A stretch of DNA of 64,000 nt from positions 1,550,001-1,614,000 of the forward strand of contig NZ_CP070225.1 of NCBI RefSeq assembly GCF_021631985.1, in the 5' to 3' direction. Source of the DNA: Sandaracinus amylolyticus. GTDB lineage: Bacteria; Myxococcota_A; Polyangia; Polyangiales; Sandaracinaceae. Made by a program: the position numbers and the translations under genes. The notes beneath the pieces are model-generated. The model was not told the origin of the DNA and did not search any database. It worked only from the letters and a program-made list of their open reading frames with translations. Shown piece by piece: positions 51,248-60,146 of the stretch. Numbering within the stretch: position 1 is the stretch's first letter; every line of letters starts with the position of its first letter.

Positions 51248-51418
51248 ATGGACGTTCTCATCCTGCTCGTGTTCGTGAGCCTGACGCTCGCTGCCTCCGC
51301 GGTGGGCTTCTTCGCGTGGCTCGTTCGGCAGCGCACGTTCCAGCACGCCGACCGCCTCGCGCTGCTCGCGATCGAAGAAGACGCGCGGCCCACTCGGCGC
51401 GCCTCGAAGGTGGAGTGA
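51248..51418 (+). CDS. ccoS: Cbb3 oxidase assembly protein CcoS
   Basis: A 56-residue single-pass membrane protein. A hydrophobic N-terminal helix (MDVLILLVFVSLTLAASAVGFFAWLVRQR) is followed by the short acidic tail typical of CcoS (LALLAIEEDARP), needed for cofactor insertion into CcoN. GAGGAG lies nine bases upstream of the ATG. It is 11 bases after ccoI and 6 before ccoNO. The small size matches the family (45-70 residues). Confidence 0.87.
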   Translation: MDVLILLVFVSLTLAASAVGFFAWLVRQRTFQHADRLALLAIEEDARPTRRASKVE

Positions 51419-51424
51419 AAGAGA

Positions 51425-53758
51425 ATGGAAACGAAGAGGATCGTCTACGACGACAAGGTCGTCCGCGCGTTCATCCTCGCGTCGGTCGTCTGGGGTGTCG
51501 TCGGGATGTTGGTGGGCGTGATCGTCGCCCTCCAGCTCGCGTGGTGGCCGGCGAACGTGCACGAGATGCTCTCGTTCGGTCGACTGCGCCCGCTGCACAC
51601 GAACGCAGTCATCTTCGCGTTCGTCGGCAACATGATCTTCGCCGGCGTCTATCACTCCACGCAGCGCCTGCTCAAGGCACGCACCTGGAGTGACAAGCTC
51701 ACCTGGGCGCATTTCTGGGGCTGGCAGGCGATCATCGTCGCAGCCGCGATCACGCTCCCGCTCGGCCTCACGCAGGGCAAGGAGTACGCGGAGCTCATCT
51801 GGCCGATCGACGTCGCGGTCGCGGTGGTGTGGCTCGTCTTCGCGACCAACTTCTTCATGACGCTCAAGGAGCGGAACGAGAAGCACCTCTATGTCGCGAT
51901 CTGGTTCTACATCGCGACGATCGTCACGATCACCGTCCTCTACGTCGTCAACAACCTGCAGCTGCCGACGTCGCTGGGGCACAGCTACGGTGTCTTCGCC
52001 GGTGTCCAGGACGCGCTGGTGCAGTGGTGGTACGGCCACAACGCAGTCGCGTTCTTCCTGACGACTCCGATCCTCGGGATCATGTACTACTACCTGCCGA
52101 AGGCGGCAGAGCGGCCCGTTTATTCGTATCGACTCTCGATCATCCACTTCTGGTCGCTGGTCTTCATCTACATCTGGGCGGGCCCGCACCACCTGCTGAA
52201 CACCGCGCTGCCCGACTGGGCGCAGACGCTCGGCATGATCTTCTCGGTCATGCTCTGGGCGCCGAGCTGGGGCGGCATGCTCAATGGCCTCCTCACGCTG
52301 CGCGGCGCGTGGGACAAGCTCCGTGACGATCCGGTCCTGAAGTTCTTCGCGGCGGCTGTGACGTTCTACGGCATGGCGACGTTCGAGGGCCCGATGCTCT
52401 CGATTCGCTCGGTCAGCTCGCTCGCGCACTACACCGACTGGATCATCGGCCACGTCCACGCGGGCGCGCTGGGCTGGAACGGCTTCATGGCCGCCGGCAT
52501 GTTCTATTGGCTCGTTCCCCGTCTCTACGGCCGAGAGCTGTACTCGAAGACTGCCGCCAACTGGCACTTCTGGATCGGCACGTTCGGAATCCTCCTCTAC
52601 ATCGTCGCGATGTACATCAGCGGCGTCACGCAGGGCCTGATGTGGCGCGCGGAGGCGGACGGCGGCGGTCTGCTCTATCCGAACTTCGTCGAGACGGTGA
52701 CTGCCATCGTCCCGATGTACTGGATGCGTCTCATCGGCGGCTCCGTGTACCTGCTCGGGTTCGTGGTGCTGGGCTGGAACCTCCTGATGACCGCGCGCCA
52801 CGGCAAGCCGGTCGAGACTGCGGTCGAGGTCCCGGTCGAGCCCGCGGAGCCGAAGGCGCCGTGGCAGGAGATCGTGTTCGGCAAGCCGGTGATGCTCACG
52901 TTCGTCGTCGGTGTGCTCGTCGCCGCGATGGCGGTGGTCAACGAGCTCGCGTCGACGGTGATCGCGGTCGTCGCGCTCGCGGTCGCGCTGCTCGGCACCA
53001 TCGCGCTGGGCTTCGGCCAGGCCAAGCACGGCGAGAAGACCTGGCACGGCATGCTCGAGGGACGCGGTCTCCTCTTCACCGTGCTCACCGTGGTCGCGGT
53101 GCTGATCGGCGGAGTCGCGGAGATCCTGCCCTCGGTCGCGATCGGCGTGCACGACCGCAGCACGACGCAGCAGCAGCCCTATACCGCGCTCGAGCTCGAG
53201 GGCCGCGACGTCTACGTCAGCGAGGGTTGTTATACCTGCCACTCGCAGATGATTCGTCCGTTCACCTGGGAGAGCGCCCGATTCGGCGCCATCTCGGACG
53301 ACGACGACAGTCTGTGGGACTACCCCTTCCAGTGGGGCAGCAAGCGGACTGGGCCCGATCTGGCGCGCGAGGGAGGTCGCTATCCGGATCTCTGGCACGT
53401 GAATCACATGCTCGATCCGCGCTCCACCTCGCCGGGGTCGATCATGCCCGCGTACGCGCACCTCGCGACCAACCGCGTCGCGTTCGATCGCAGCCGGGGC
53501 AAGCTGCTCGCGCTGCAGAACCTCGGAGTGCCCTATTCGCACGACCAGGTCGCGCACGCGGCCGACGATGCGCGCGAGCAGGCACGCGGGATCGCAGAGA
53601 GCCTGTCGCGTGACGTCGAGGTCGACTCGGAGTCGGAGCTGATCGCGCTCGTCGCGTACCTGCAGCGGCTCGGGCGCGTGCGCAGCGAGTTCGAGCCCAG
53701 CCGGGCGTCGGACGGCGAGGGTGGTGTGGAGGTCAGTCGGGCCGGAGGTGCGCGATGA
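51425..53758 (+). CDS. ccoNO: Fused cbb3 oxidase subunits I and II (CcoN-CcoO)
   Basis: A 777-residue protein joining two subunits normally made separately. Residues 1-460 are CcoN, the heme-copper catalytic subunit: RPLHTNAVIFAF (heme-b His), WWYGHNAVAF, GPHHLLNTALPDW (Cu-B His pair) and IIGHVHAGALGWNG (heme His) are all present. A linker with extra membrane helices (about 490-590) follows. Then CcoO with one c-type heme site, EGCYTCHSQMIRP (Cys 602, Cys 605, His 606), and a Met ligand in SIMPAYAHL. It reduces oxygen to water with high affinity and pumps protons. Fusions of this type are known in several phyla, including delta-proteobacteria. The stop overlaps ccoQ by four bases. Confidence 0.95.
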   Translation: METKRIVYDDKVVRAFILASVVWGVVGMLVGVIVALQLAWWPANVHEMLSFGRLRPLHTNAVIFAFVGNMIFAGVYHSTQRLLKARTWSDKLTWAHFWGWQAIIVAAAITLPLGLTQGKEYAELIWPIDVAVAVVWLVFATNFFMTLKERNEKHLYVAIWFYIATIVTITVLYVVNNLQLPTSLGHSYGVFAGVQDALVQWWYGHNAVAFFLTTPILGIMYYYLPKAAERPVYSYRLSIIHFWSLVFIYIWAGPHHLLNTALPDWAQTLGMIFSVMLWAPSWGGMLNGLLTLRGAWDKLRDDPVLKFFAAAVTFYGMATFEGPMLSIRSVSSLAHYTDWIIGHVHAGALGWNGFMAAGMFYWLVPRLYGRELYSKTAANWHFWIGTFGILLYIVAMYISGVTQGLMWRAEADGGGLLYPNFVETVTAIVPMYWMRLIGGSVYLLGFVVLGWNLLMTARHGKPVETAVEVPVEPAEPKAPWQEIVFGKPVMLTFVVGVLVAAMAVVNELASTVIAVVALAVALLGTIALGFGQAKHGEKTWHGMLEGRGLLFTVLTVVAVLIGGVAEILPSVAIGVHDRSTTQQQPYTALELEGRDVYVSEGCYTCHSQMIRPFTWESARFGAISDDDDSLWDYPFQWGSKRTGPDLAREGGRYPDLWHVNHMLDPRSTSPGSIMPAYAHLATNRVAFDRSRGKLLALQNLGVPYSHDQVAHAADDAREQARGIAESLSRDVEVDSESELIALVAYLQRLGRVRSEFEPSRASDGEGGVEVSRAGGAR

Positions 53759-53940
53759 GGGCGATTGCGTCGGACTTCTTCGCGACGAGCCCGCTGATGG
53801 CGGGCCCGCAGATCGCGATGCTCATCTTCCTCGCGATCTTCGTGCTCGTCGCGGTCCACATCGCGCGGAGTGGAGCGAAGCAGTGGGACGCGGCGGCGCG
53901 ACTGCCGCTCGAGGACGAGAAGGAGGGCGGTCATGAGTGA
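53755..53940 (+). CDS. ccoQ: Cbb3 oxidase subunit CcoQ
   Basis: A 61-residue single-pass membrane protein (GPQIAMLIFLAIFVLVAVHIAR) with a short charged C-terminus, the size and form of CcoQ/FixQ, which stabilises the oxidase complex. It is tied to ccoNO by an ATGA overlap and overlaps the ccoP start by eight bases. Sequence conservation in this family is low, so the call rests on context and length. Confidence 0.82.
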   Translation: MRAIASDFFATSPLMAGPQIAMLIFLAIFVLVAVHIARSGAKQWDAAARLPLEDEKEGGHE

Positions 53941-54592
53941 GTCGCGCCGGACGGACCCGATCCAGGGCGAGATCGTCCACGAGTACGACGGAATCCTCGA
54001 GGCCGACAATCGCCTTCCGAACTGGTGGCTCGCGACGTTCTTCGGCGCGATCGCGTTCGGAGCGCTCTATTGGTTCGCCTACGAGTCGTGGCACTTCGCG
54101 CAGAGCCCGCGCGAGCAGTACACGGCGGCGATGGAGGCCGCAGCCGAGGCCGGCGGTGAGGTGAGCGACGAGATGCTCGGGCTGATCGCCGAGAACGATC
54201 AGCGCGTGTCCGATGGTCGCAATACCTTCGCGTCGAACTGCGCTGCGTGTCACGGGCAGCGCGGAGAGGGGCAGATCGGTCCGAACCTGACCGACGCGAA
54301 TTGGATCCACGGCGGCGCGCCCACCAGTCTCTACACCACCGTGCGCAACGGCGTGCCGAGCGCGGGAATGCCGGCGTGGGGCCCGGTGCTCGGCGAGCGA
54401 ACGGTCCAGTCGGTCGTCGCGTATCTGATGAGCATCCGCGACACGAACGTGCCGGGACGCGAGCCGCAGGGCGACGTCTGGGTCCCGGGCGCGGCGCCGA
54501 GCGAAGGTGAGCCCGCGGCGCCGAGCGAGCCCGCGGCGCCGGCCGAGGCGCCGAGCGCGGCCGCACCCTCGGCATCGGCACCGAGGATCTGA
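53933..54592 (+). CDS. ccoP: Cbb3 oxidase subunit CcoP, one-heme form
   Basis: A 219-residue membrane cytochrome c. A short N-terminal part (HEYDGILEADNRLPNWWLATFF) is the classic CcoP start, followed by a membrane helix (about 33-52). There is one heme-c motif, CAACHG (Cys 103, Cys 106, His 107), with a Met ligand in AGMPAWGPVL. Standard CcoP has two heme domains; here the second is missing and the tail is an Ala/Pro/Glu-rich stretch. GGAGGG lies before the ATG. Electron input may therefore rely on the single heme plus another cytochrome. Confidence 0.9.
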   Translation: MSESRRTDPIQGEIVHEYDGILEADNRLPNWWLATFFGAIAFGALYWFAYESWHFAQSPREQYTAAMEAAAEAGGEVSDEMLGLIAENDQRVSDGRNTFASNCAACHGQRGEGQIGPNLTDANWIHGGAPTSLYTTVRNGVPSAGMPAWGPVLGERTVQSVVAYLMSIRDTNVPGREPQGDVWVPGAAPSEGEPAAPSEPAAPAEAPSAAAPSASAPRI

Positions 54593-54625
54593 ATCGAGAG
54601 ACGGGGGGCGCAGAGGGTCAGAGTC

Positions 54626-56062
54626 ATGAGCACGCCGATTCGCAGCTCGTCCCCTGGTTCGTCGACTGGCAAGGTCCATCTCCCGGTCGTGAGCTCGCTG
54701 AGGCACGACGGCTCGCGCGACTATCCGTATCCCGCGGACGTCGGCGGTCGATTCACGTGGGCACGGCGCGTGACCTTCGCGGTGCTGATCGCGATCTGGG
54801 CCGCGCTGCCGTGGGTCCACGTGAATGGCCGTCCGGCGATGTTCCTCGACGTGGCGGCGCGCCGATTCTTCCTCTTCGGCGCGTCGTTCAATGCGCAGGA
54901 CTTCTGGCTCGTGTTCTTCGTCACCACGGCGCTGCTCTTCGCGCTCGTCGTGGTGACGACGGTGCTCGGGCGCGCATGGTGCGGATGGACGTGCCCGCAG
55001 ACCGTGTTCCTCGAGGCGCTCTATCGCCCGATCGAGCGCTGGATCGAGGGGCCGCGCAACGAGCGCATGAAGCGCGATCGCGGGCCCTGGGTCTTCGACA
55101 AGGTGTGGCGCAAGGGGCTCAAGCATTTCCTCTACGTGTTCGTGAGCCTCTTCGTCGCGCACGTGTTCCTCGCCTATTTCGTCTCGATTCCCTCCCTCTT
55201 CGAGATGATCACGCGCAGTCCGGCCGAGCACCCCGAGGCGTTCGGCTGGATGATCGCGACGAGCGCGATCTTCTGGCTCGACTTCGGGTGGTTCCGCGAG
55301 CAGCTCTGTCTCGTCATCTGCCCTTATGGCCGACTGCAGTCGGCGATGGTCGACGACGACTCGTTGGTCGTCGGATACGACGTGGGCCGCGGCGAGCCGC
55401 GCGGGAAGGGCAAGCGCAAGGAATCCGACTCCCGCGGTGATTGCGTCGACTGCAATCGCTGCGTGGTGGTCTGTCCGACCGGCATCGACATCCGCAATGG
55501 CCTCCAGGTCGACTGCATCGCGTGCACCCAGTGCATCGACGCGTGCGACGACGTGATGGACAAGATCGGCAAGCCGCGCGGGCTGATCCGATACGACTCG
55601 CTGCGCGGTCTGCGCGGAGAGCCGCGCAAGCTGTGGCGGCCGCGGCTCGCGTTCTACGGCGTGCTCGGTGTGCTCGGGATCGTCGCGGCCTCGCTCGCGC
55701 TGCGCGCGCACGCGCCCTTCGAGGCGAACCTCGTGCGGATGCAGGGCGCGCCCTACGTGGTCGAGCGCGCCGCGGACGCGGCCGACGACGTGATCCGCAA
55801 CCAGTTCCAGATCCACCTCGTGAACAAGCAGGACGAGCCGCGCACGTTCCGCATCGACGTGATCGACGACAGCGGCGCCGAGGTGGTGCTCGCGCTCTCG
55901 GAGGTGACCATCGAGGCGCTGGGCGATCGACGTATCTCGCTCATCGCGCGCGAGCGCCGCGCCGACTTCGCCGCGGGCGAGCGGATGCGGGTGCGGGTGT
56001 CGATGGAGGGCGAGCCCGAGCCGCGCGACATCGAGGCCCCGCTCCTCGGCCCGATCCGCTGA
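54626..56062 (+). CDS. ccoG: Cbb3 oxidase accessory iron-sulfur protein CcoG (RdxA/FixG)
   Basis: A 478-residue polytopic membrane protein. It has five to six membrane helices; GRAWCGWTCPQTVF and LVICPYGRLQSAM are conserved Cys motifs of the FixG family. Two 4Fe-4S clusters are bound by CVDCNRCVVVCP and CIACTQCIDACDD (about 273-315). The C-terminal 110 residues form an Ig-like periplasmic domain. CcoG is a cupric reductase that supplies Cu+ for oxidase assembly. The position at the end of the operon, 33 bases after ccoP and before a strong terminator, is typical. Confidence 0.94.
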   Translation: MSTPIRSSSPGSSTGKVHLPVVSSLRHDGSRDYPYPADVGGRFTWARRVTFAVLIAIWAALPWVHVNGRPAMFLDVAARRFFLFGASFNAQDFWLVFFVTTALLFALVVVTTVLGRAWCGWTCPQTVFLEALYRPIERWIEGPRNERMKRDRGPWVFDKVWRKGLKHFLYVFVSLFVAHVFLAYFVSIPSLFEMITRSPAEHPEAFGWMIATSAIFWLDFGWFREQLCLVICPYGRLQSAMVDDDSLVVGYDVGRGEPRGKGKRKESDSRGDCVDCNRCVVVCPTGIDIRNGLQVDCIACTQCIDACDDVMDKIGKPRGLIRYDSLRGLRGEPRKLWRPRLAFYGVLGVLGIVAASLALRAHAPFEANLVRMQGAPYVVERAADAADDVIRNQFQIHLVNKQDEPRTFRIDVIDDSGAEVVLALSEVTIEALGDRRISLIARERRADFAAGERMRVRVSMEGEPEPRDIEAPLLGPIR

Positions 56063-56099
56063 GAGCACGATTCACTGCGTTGAATCGTGCTCTCTCCTT
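56062..56099 (+). terminator. Intrinsic terminator of the cbb3 operon
   Basis: A 13-bp stem (agagcacgattca and complement, 56062-56093) with a 6-base loop directly follows the ccoG stop. It is followed by ctccttcttt, a T-rich run, so this is a good factor-independent terminator. Confidence 0.88.
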
Positions 56100-56105
56100 C
56101 TTTCC

Positions 56106-56154
56106 GGAGGGTCTGTCCGCAGACCCTCCCTCCGGCCGAGTAAATCGGCCGGAG
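56106..56154. repeat. Two further tandem hairpins after the terminator
   Basis: Right after the terminator are two more perfect inverted repeats with 10-bp arms: 56106-56115/56120-56129 (ggagggtctg, loop tccg) and 56130-56139/56145-56154 (ctccggccga, loop gtaaa). They abut with no gap between them. The role is unknown; REP-like or RNA-stabilising structures are possible. Confidence 0.7.
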
Positions 56155-56229
56155 CCTCCCTCCCACCGACTCGCTCCGCTTCGGAGCGCCACTGGGCATC
56201 CGGGCGGGGCTGCCCCATGTAGCGGCGCC

Positions 56230-56931
56230 ATGACCGATGCGCTGCAGGGCAAGGTCGCCGTCGTCACCGGCGCGACCGGCAACGTGGGGTGGGGCGCGGC
56301 GCGCGCGCTCCTCGATGCCGGCGCGGACGTGATCACGCCCGTGCGATCGGAGTCGGCGCGTGCGCGGCTCGAGCTCTCGGGCCCGCGGCACCACGTGGTG
56401 GTCGCCGACGTCTCGACCGCGCCAGGCAACGCAGCGCTCGCGTCGTTCGTGAAGGAGCGCTTCGCTCGCCCGGATCACGTCGTCGCGTCGATCGGCCCGT
56501 GGTGGCAGAAGGGCCCGGTGATCGAGCAGTCCCTCGAGGAGCTGCGCGACGTGATGACGACATTCGTGGAGAGCCACTTCCTCCTCGCGAGGACGCTGCT
56601 CCCGCTGCAGCGCGACGCGCGCGGCACGAGCTACACGATCGTCACCGGCGCCGCGGGCGAGGGCACGATCCGCGGCGCGGGGCTGCTCGTGACCGCTGCC
56701 GAGGCGCAATTCGGGCTCTCTCGCATGCTGCGTGCAGAGCACGCGGGTGACGCGGTCCGAGTGAACGAGCTGCGCATCCACGTGCGCATCGAGCGCCACG
56801 CGCGTCGCGGCGTCGTTCCTTCGCGCATCGCGGGCGACGCGTTCGTCGCGCTCGCGATCGGCGACGCGCGCAGCGAGCTCGTGCGCTACCGTGGGCCCGA
56901 CGCCGCTCTACGGCCGGAGGTGGAATCGTGA
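56230..56931 (+). CDS. Atypical short-chain dehydrogenase/reductase-family protein
   Basis: A 233-residue Rossmann protein. KVAVVTGATGNVGWGAARALLD is the NAD(P)-binding start, and HHVVVADVS and HVVASIGPWWQKGP fit the SDR core. The usual catalytic Tyr-x-x-x-Lys is not visible; the corresponding helix reads TAAEAQFGLSRML. It may bind NAD(P) without standard SDR chemistry. The gene overlaps the pirin gene by four bases (GTGA), so the two are cotranslated. The C-terminal 40 residues are Arg-rich. Confidence 0.78.
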   Translation: MTDALQGKVAVVTGATGNVGWGAARALLDAGADVITPVRSESARARLELSGPRHHVVVADVSTAPGNAALASFVKERFARPDHVVASIGPWWQKGPVIEQSLEELRDVMTTFVESHFLLARTLLPLQRDARGTSYTIVTGAAGEGTIRGAGLLVTAAEAQFGLSRMLRAEHAGDAVRVNELRIHVRIERHARRGVVPSRIAGDAFVALAIGDARSELVRYRGPDAALRPEVES

Positions 56932-57851
56932 GCACCCTGAACGAGAACGAGCCCGCCTGCATCGAGCGCGATCACGCGCCGCTCGTGATCGCGAGCCGCC
57001 CGCGCGACCTCGGTGGCTTCGCAGTGCGGCGCGTGCTGCCCGCGGCGAAGCGAAGGCTCGTCGGTCCGTTCGTCTTCTTCGACGAGATGGGCCCGGCGCA
57101 CTTCGAGGTCGGGCAGGGCATGGACGTGCGGCCGCACCCGCACATCGGGCTCTCGACGCTGACCTATCTCTTCGAGGGCGAGATCACGCACCGCGACAGC
57201 CTCGGCACGACCCAGGTGATCGTGCCCGGCGAGGTGAACTGGATGACCGCCGGGCGCGGCGTGGTGCACAGCGAGCGCATCGCGCCCGAGGTGCGCGCGC
57301 GCGGCGCGTCGCTGCACGGCATCCAGGTGTGGATCGCGCTGCCTCGCGAGCACGAGGAGATCGATCCTTCGTTCGAGCACCACGCCGCGAGCGCGCTGCC
57401 GCGCTTCACCCACGGCGACGACTCGATCGAGATGACGCTGATCACCGGGCACGCCTACGGGCACAAGTCGCCGGTGAGCACGTACTCCGAGACGTTCTAC
57501 GTCGCAGCCGACGCGCCGCGCGGCGGCACGCTGCGTCTCACCAGCGAGCACGAGGAGCGCGCGCTCTACGTCGTGCGCGGCGAGGCCGCGTGGGGCGAGG
57601 ACGAGGGCATGCGCATCGGCGAGGGCGAGATGGTCGTCATCGACGGCAAGCGCGACGTGCCGATCGAGGTCGCGCCGGGCTCGCGCGTGATGTTGCTCGG
57701 CGGCGCGCACCTGCCGGGTGAGCGCCAGATCTTCTGGAACTTCGTGTCGACGTCGGCAGAGCGCATGGAGCGCGCGAAGGCGGACTGGAAGGCGGAGAAG
57801 TTCCCGAAGGTCCCGGGCGACGAGATCGAGCGCATCCCGCTGCCGGAGTGA
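56928..57851 (+). CDS. Pirin-family bicupin
   Basis: A 307-residue pirin. The metal site is VRPHPHIG (His 70, 72) and VVHSE (His 114, Glu 116), the standard three-His one-Glu set for Fe. Pirins of this kind include quercetin 2,3-dioxygenases and redox-sensitive regulators. The C-terminal cupin (GGTLRLTSEHEERALYVVRGEAAWGEDEG) lacks a metal site. The start GTG overlaps the SDR stop. Physiological substrate unknown; coupling to an odd SDR hints at a shared small-molecule reaction. Confidence 0.92.
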   Translation: MSTLNENEPACIERDHAPLVIASRPRDLGGFAVRRVLPAAKRRLVGPFVFFDEMGPAHFEVGQGMDVRPHPHIGLSTLTYLFEGEITHRDSLGTTQVIVPGEVNWMTAGRGVVHSERIAPEVRARGASLHGIQVWIALPREHEEIDPSFEHHAASALPRFTHGDDSIEMTLITGHAYGHKSPVSTYSETFYVAADAPRGGTLRLTSEHEERALYVVRGEAAWGEDEGMRIGEGEMVVIDGKRDVPIEVAPGSRVMLLGGAHLPGERQIFWNFVSTSAERMERAKADWKAEKFPKVPGDEIERIPLPE

Positions 57852-57903
57852 GCGCTCCGACCCTTGCCACCCGTGGCGGAACGCTTCACATCTGCCGGCT
57901 CCC

Positions 57904-58947
57904 GTGGACGCACGTGAGCTCGACTTCGATCTTCCCGAAGAGCTGATCGCGCAGACGCCGCCGGCGGAGCGCGATGCGGCGCGACTCCTCGTGCTCTCGC
58001 GCGACACCGGCGCGATCGAGCATCGTCGCGTGCTCGATCTGCCCGCGCTGCTCGCGCCCTCGCTGCTCGTGGTGAACGACACGCGCGTGCTGCCGGCGCG
58101 GCTCTTCGCGACCAAGCCCACGGGAGGTCGCGTCGAGATCCTCCTGCTCGAGCGCACCAGCGCGCCCGGCACCCGCGAGACCTGGAACGCGATCGCGCGC
58201 GGCACGAAGTCGCTGCGCGTCGGGATGCACCTCTCGATCGCGAGCGGGTTCGACGCCGAGGTGATCGCGCTGCACGAAGGAGGCGAGCTCGACCTCGCGC
58301 TCTCCGCCTCGCCCTCGGTGCGCGAGGCGCTCGCGGCGCACGGGCACGTGCCGCTGCCGCCGTACATCCGGCGCGCCGACGACGCGAGCGATCTCGAGCG
58401 CTACCAGACCGTGTTCGCGAAGGACGAGGGCTCGGTCGCCGCGCCCACCGCGGGGCTCCACTTCTCGGATCGTCTTCTCGCCGCGCTCGACGCGGCGGGC
58501 CATCGCGTCGCGCGCGTCACGCTGCACGTCGGCCCGGGCACGTTCGCACCGCTGCGCACCGAGACGCTCGACGAGCACGTGATGCACGAGGAGCGCTGGG
58601 AGATCTCGGACGCGACCGCGCGCGCGATCGCCGAGGCGCGCACCGAGGGACGACCCGTCGTCGCGATCGGCACGACGGTCGTGCGCACGCTCGAGTCGGC
58701 CTGCGACGAGCAGGGCATCGTGCACGCGGGCGCGGGACGCACCCGCATCTTCATCCGCCCGCCGTATCCGTTCCGCGCGATCGACGCGCTGTTCACGAAC
58801 TTCCACCTGCCGCGCTCGACCCTGCTCGCGCTCGTGATGGCGTTCGCGGGCATCGAGCCCACGCGACGCGCTTATCGCGAGGCGGTCGATCAGCGCTATC
58901 GATTCTTCAGCTACGGCGACGCGATGTTGATCCGAGGGAAGAAGTGA
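57904..58947 (+). CDS. queA: S-adenosylmethionine:tRNA ribosyltransferase-isomerase
   Basis: A 347-residue QueA, which transfers the ribosyl group of SAM to 7-aminomethyl-deazaguanine in tRNA to make epoxyqueuosine. Family blocks are all visible: FDLPEELIAQTPPAERDAARLLVL, VVNDTRVLPARLF, TKPTGGRVEILLLE, YQTVFAKDEGSVAAPTAGLHFS and FTNFHLPRSTLLALVMAFAG. The start GTG gives VDARELDFDLPEEL, the usual N-terminus. It overlaps tgt by four bases, the well-known queuosine operon order. Confidence 0.96.
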   Translation: MDARELDFDLPEELIAQTPPAERDAARLLVLSRDTGAIEHRRVLDLPALLAPSLLVVNDTRVLPARLFATKPTGGRVEILLLERTSAPGTRETWNAIARGTKSLRVGMHLSIASGFDAEVIALHEGGELDLALSASPSVREALAAHGHVPLPPYIRRADDASDLERYQTVFAKDEGSVAAPTAGLHFSDRLLAALDAAGHRVARVTLHVGPGTFAPLRTETLDEHVMHEERWEISDATARAIAEARTEGRPVVAIGTTVVRTLESACDEQGIVHAGAGRTRIFIRPPYPFRAIDALFTNFHLPRSTLLALVMAFAGIEPTRRAYREAVDQRYRFFSYGDAMLIRGKK

Positions 58948-60146
58948 GAACCGAAGGCTTCTCGTACCGCGAGATCGCGCGCGACGGCGACGCGCGACGT
59001 GGTGTGTTCACGACGCCGCGCGCGGTCGTGCAGACGCCGGTGTTCATGCCGGTGGGCACGCTCGCGACGGTGAAGTCGCAGTCGCCCGACGAGATCGAGG
59101 CGACCGGGGCGCGCCTCATCCTCGCGAACACCTATCACCTGTGGCTGCGCCCCGGCGCCGAGATCGTCGACGCGATGGGCGGCGTGCAGAAGTTCCAGAG
59201 CTGGCCGCACGCCGTGCTCACCGACAGCGGCGGCTTCCAGGTCTTCTCGCTCGCGGATCTGCGCACCATCGACGACGAGGGTGTCTCCTTCAAGTCGCAC
59301 CTCGACGGTCGTCCGCTGCGCCTCACGCCCGAGGAGTCGATGCGCATCCAGGCGCTGCTCGGCTCGGACGTCGCGATGGCGTTCGACGAGTGTCCGCCCG
59401 GCGGCGCGGATCGAGCGATCATCGAGAAGGCACTGCGTCGCACCAGCGCGTGGGCGCGACGCTGCTTGCTCGCGCCGTGGCGCGAAGGACAGGCGCGCTT
59501 CGGCATCGTGCAGGGCGCGACGCACGTCGATCTGCGCCTCTCGCACCTCGACGACATCGCGGGCATGGAGGCCGGCGGGCGCGAGTTCGACGGCATCGCG
59601 CTCGGCGGGTTCTCGGTGGGCGAGCCGATCCCCGAGATGTACCGCGCGCTCACCGAGATCACGCCGAAGATGCCGACCGACAAGCCGCGCTACCTGATGG
59701 GCGTCGGCACGCCCTACGATCTCCTCCACGCGATCGGGTGCGGCATCGATCTCTTCGACTGCGTGCTGCCCACGCGCAACGCGCGCAACGCGCAGGCGCT
59801 CACGTGGTCGGGCCGCGTGAACATGAAGCAGGCGCGGCACAAGCGCGACGAGTCGCCGATCGATCGCGAGTGCGACTGCCCGGTGTGTGCACGTCATTCG
59901 CGCGCCTATCTGCACCACTTGATCCGCGCCGAGGAGATGCTCGGGGCACGGCTGCTCACGCAGCACAACCTGTGGTTCTACGGCGCGCTCACGCGACGCG
60001 CGCGAGAGAAGATCGAAGCCGGCGCCTACCATGCGTGGGCCGCCGAGGCCGCGGCGAAGATGCGCGAGGGCGACGAGGTCGGGAAGGGCGCGCGCGAGAA
60101 GCCGCAGTTCCCGGGCAAGCACGGCCCGGGCGAAGGAGAGGGATGA
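58944..60146 (+). CDS. tgt: Queuine tRNA-ribosyltransferase (tRNA-guanine transglycosylase)
   Basis: A 400-residue enzyme that swaps guanine-34 of certain tRNAs for the queuosine precursor preQ1. ANTYHLWLRPG, VLTDSGGFQVFSL (first catalytic Asp), GGFSVGEP and FDCVLPTRNARNAQAL (nucleophile Asp) are present. Zinc ligands are in CDCPVCARHSRAYLHHL. Length is slightly above the roughly 375-residue norm because of a charged tail. The ATG of the next gene overlaps its stop by four bases. With queA this gives two sequential steps of tRNA modification. Confidence 0.96.
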   Translation: MRTEGFSYREIARDGDARRGVFTTPRAVVQTPVFMPVGTLATVKSQSPDEIEATGARLILANTYHLWLRPGAEIVDAMGGVQKFQSWPHAVLTDSGGFQVFSLADLRTIDDEGVSFKSHLDGRPLRLTPEESMRIQALLGSDVAMAFDECPPGGADRAIIEKALRRTSAWARRCLLAPWREGQARFGIVQGATHVDLRLSHLDDIAGMEAGGREFDGIALGGFSVGEPIPEMYRALTEITPKMPTDKPRYLMGVGTPYDLLHAIGCGIDLFDCVLPTRNARNAQALTWSGRVNMKQARHKRDESPIDRECDCPVCARHSRAYLHHLIRAEEMLGARLLTQHNLWFYGALTRRAREKIEAGAYHAWAAEAAAKMREGDEVGKGAREKPQFPGKHGPGEGEG

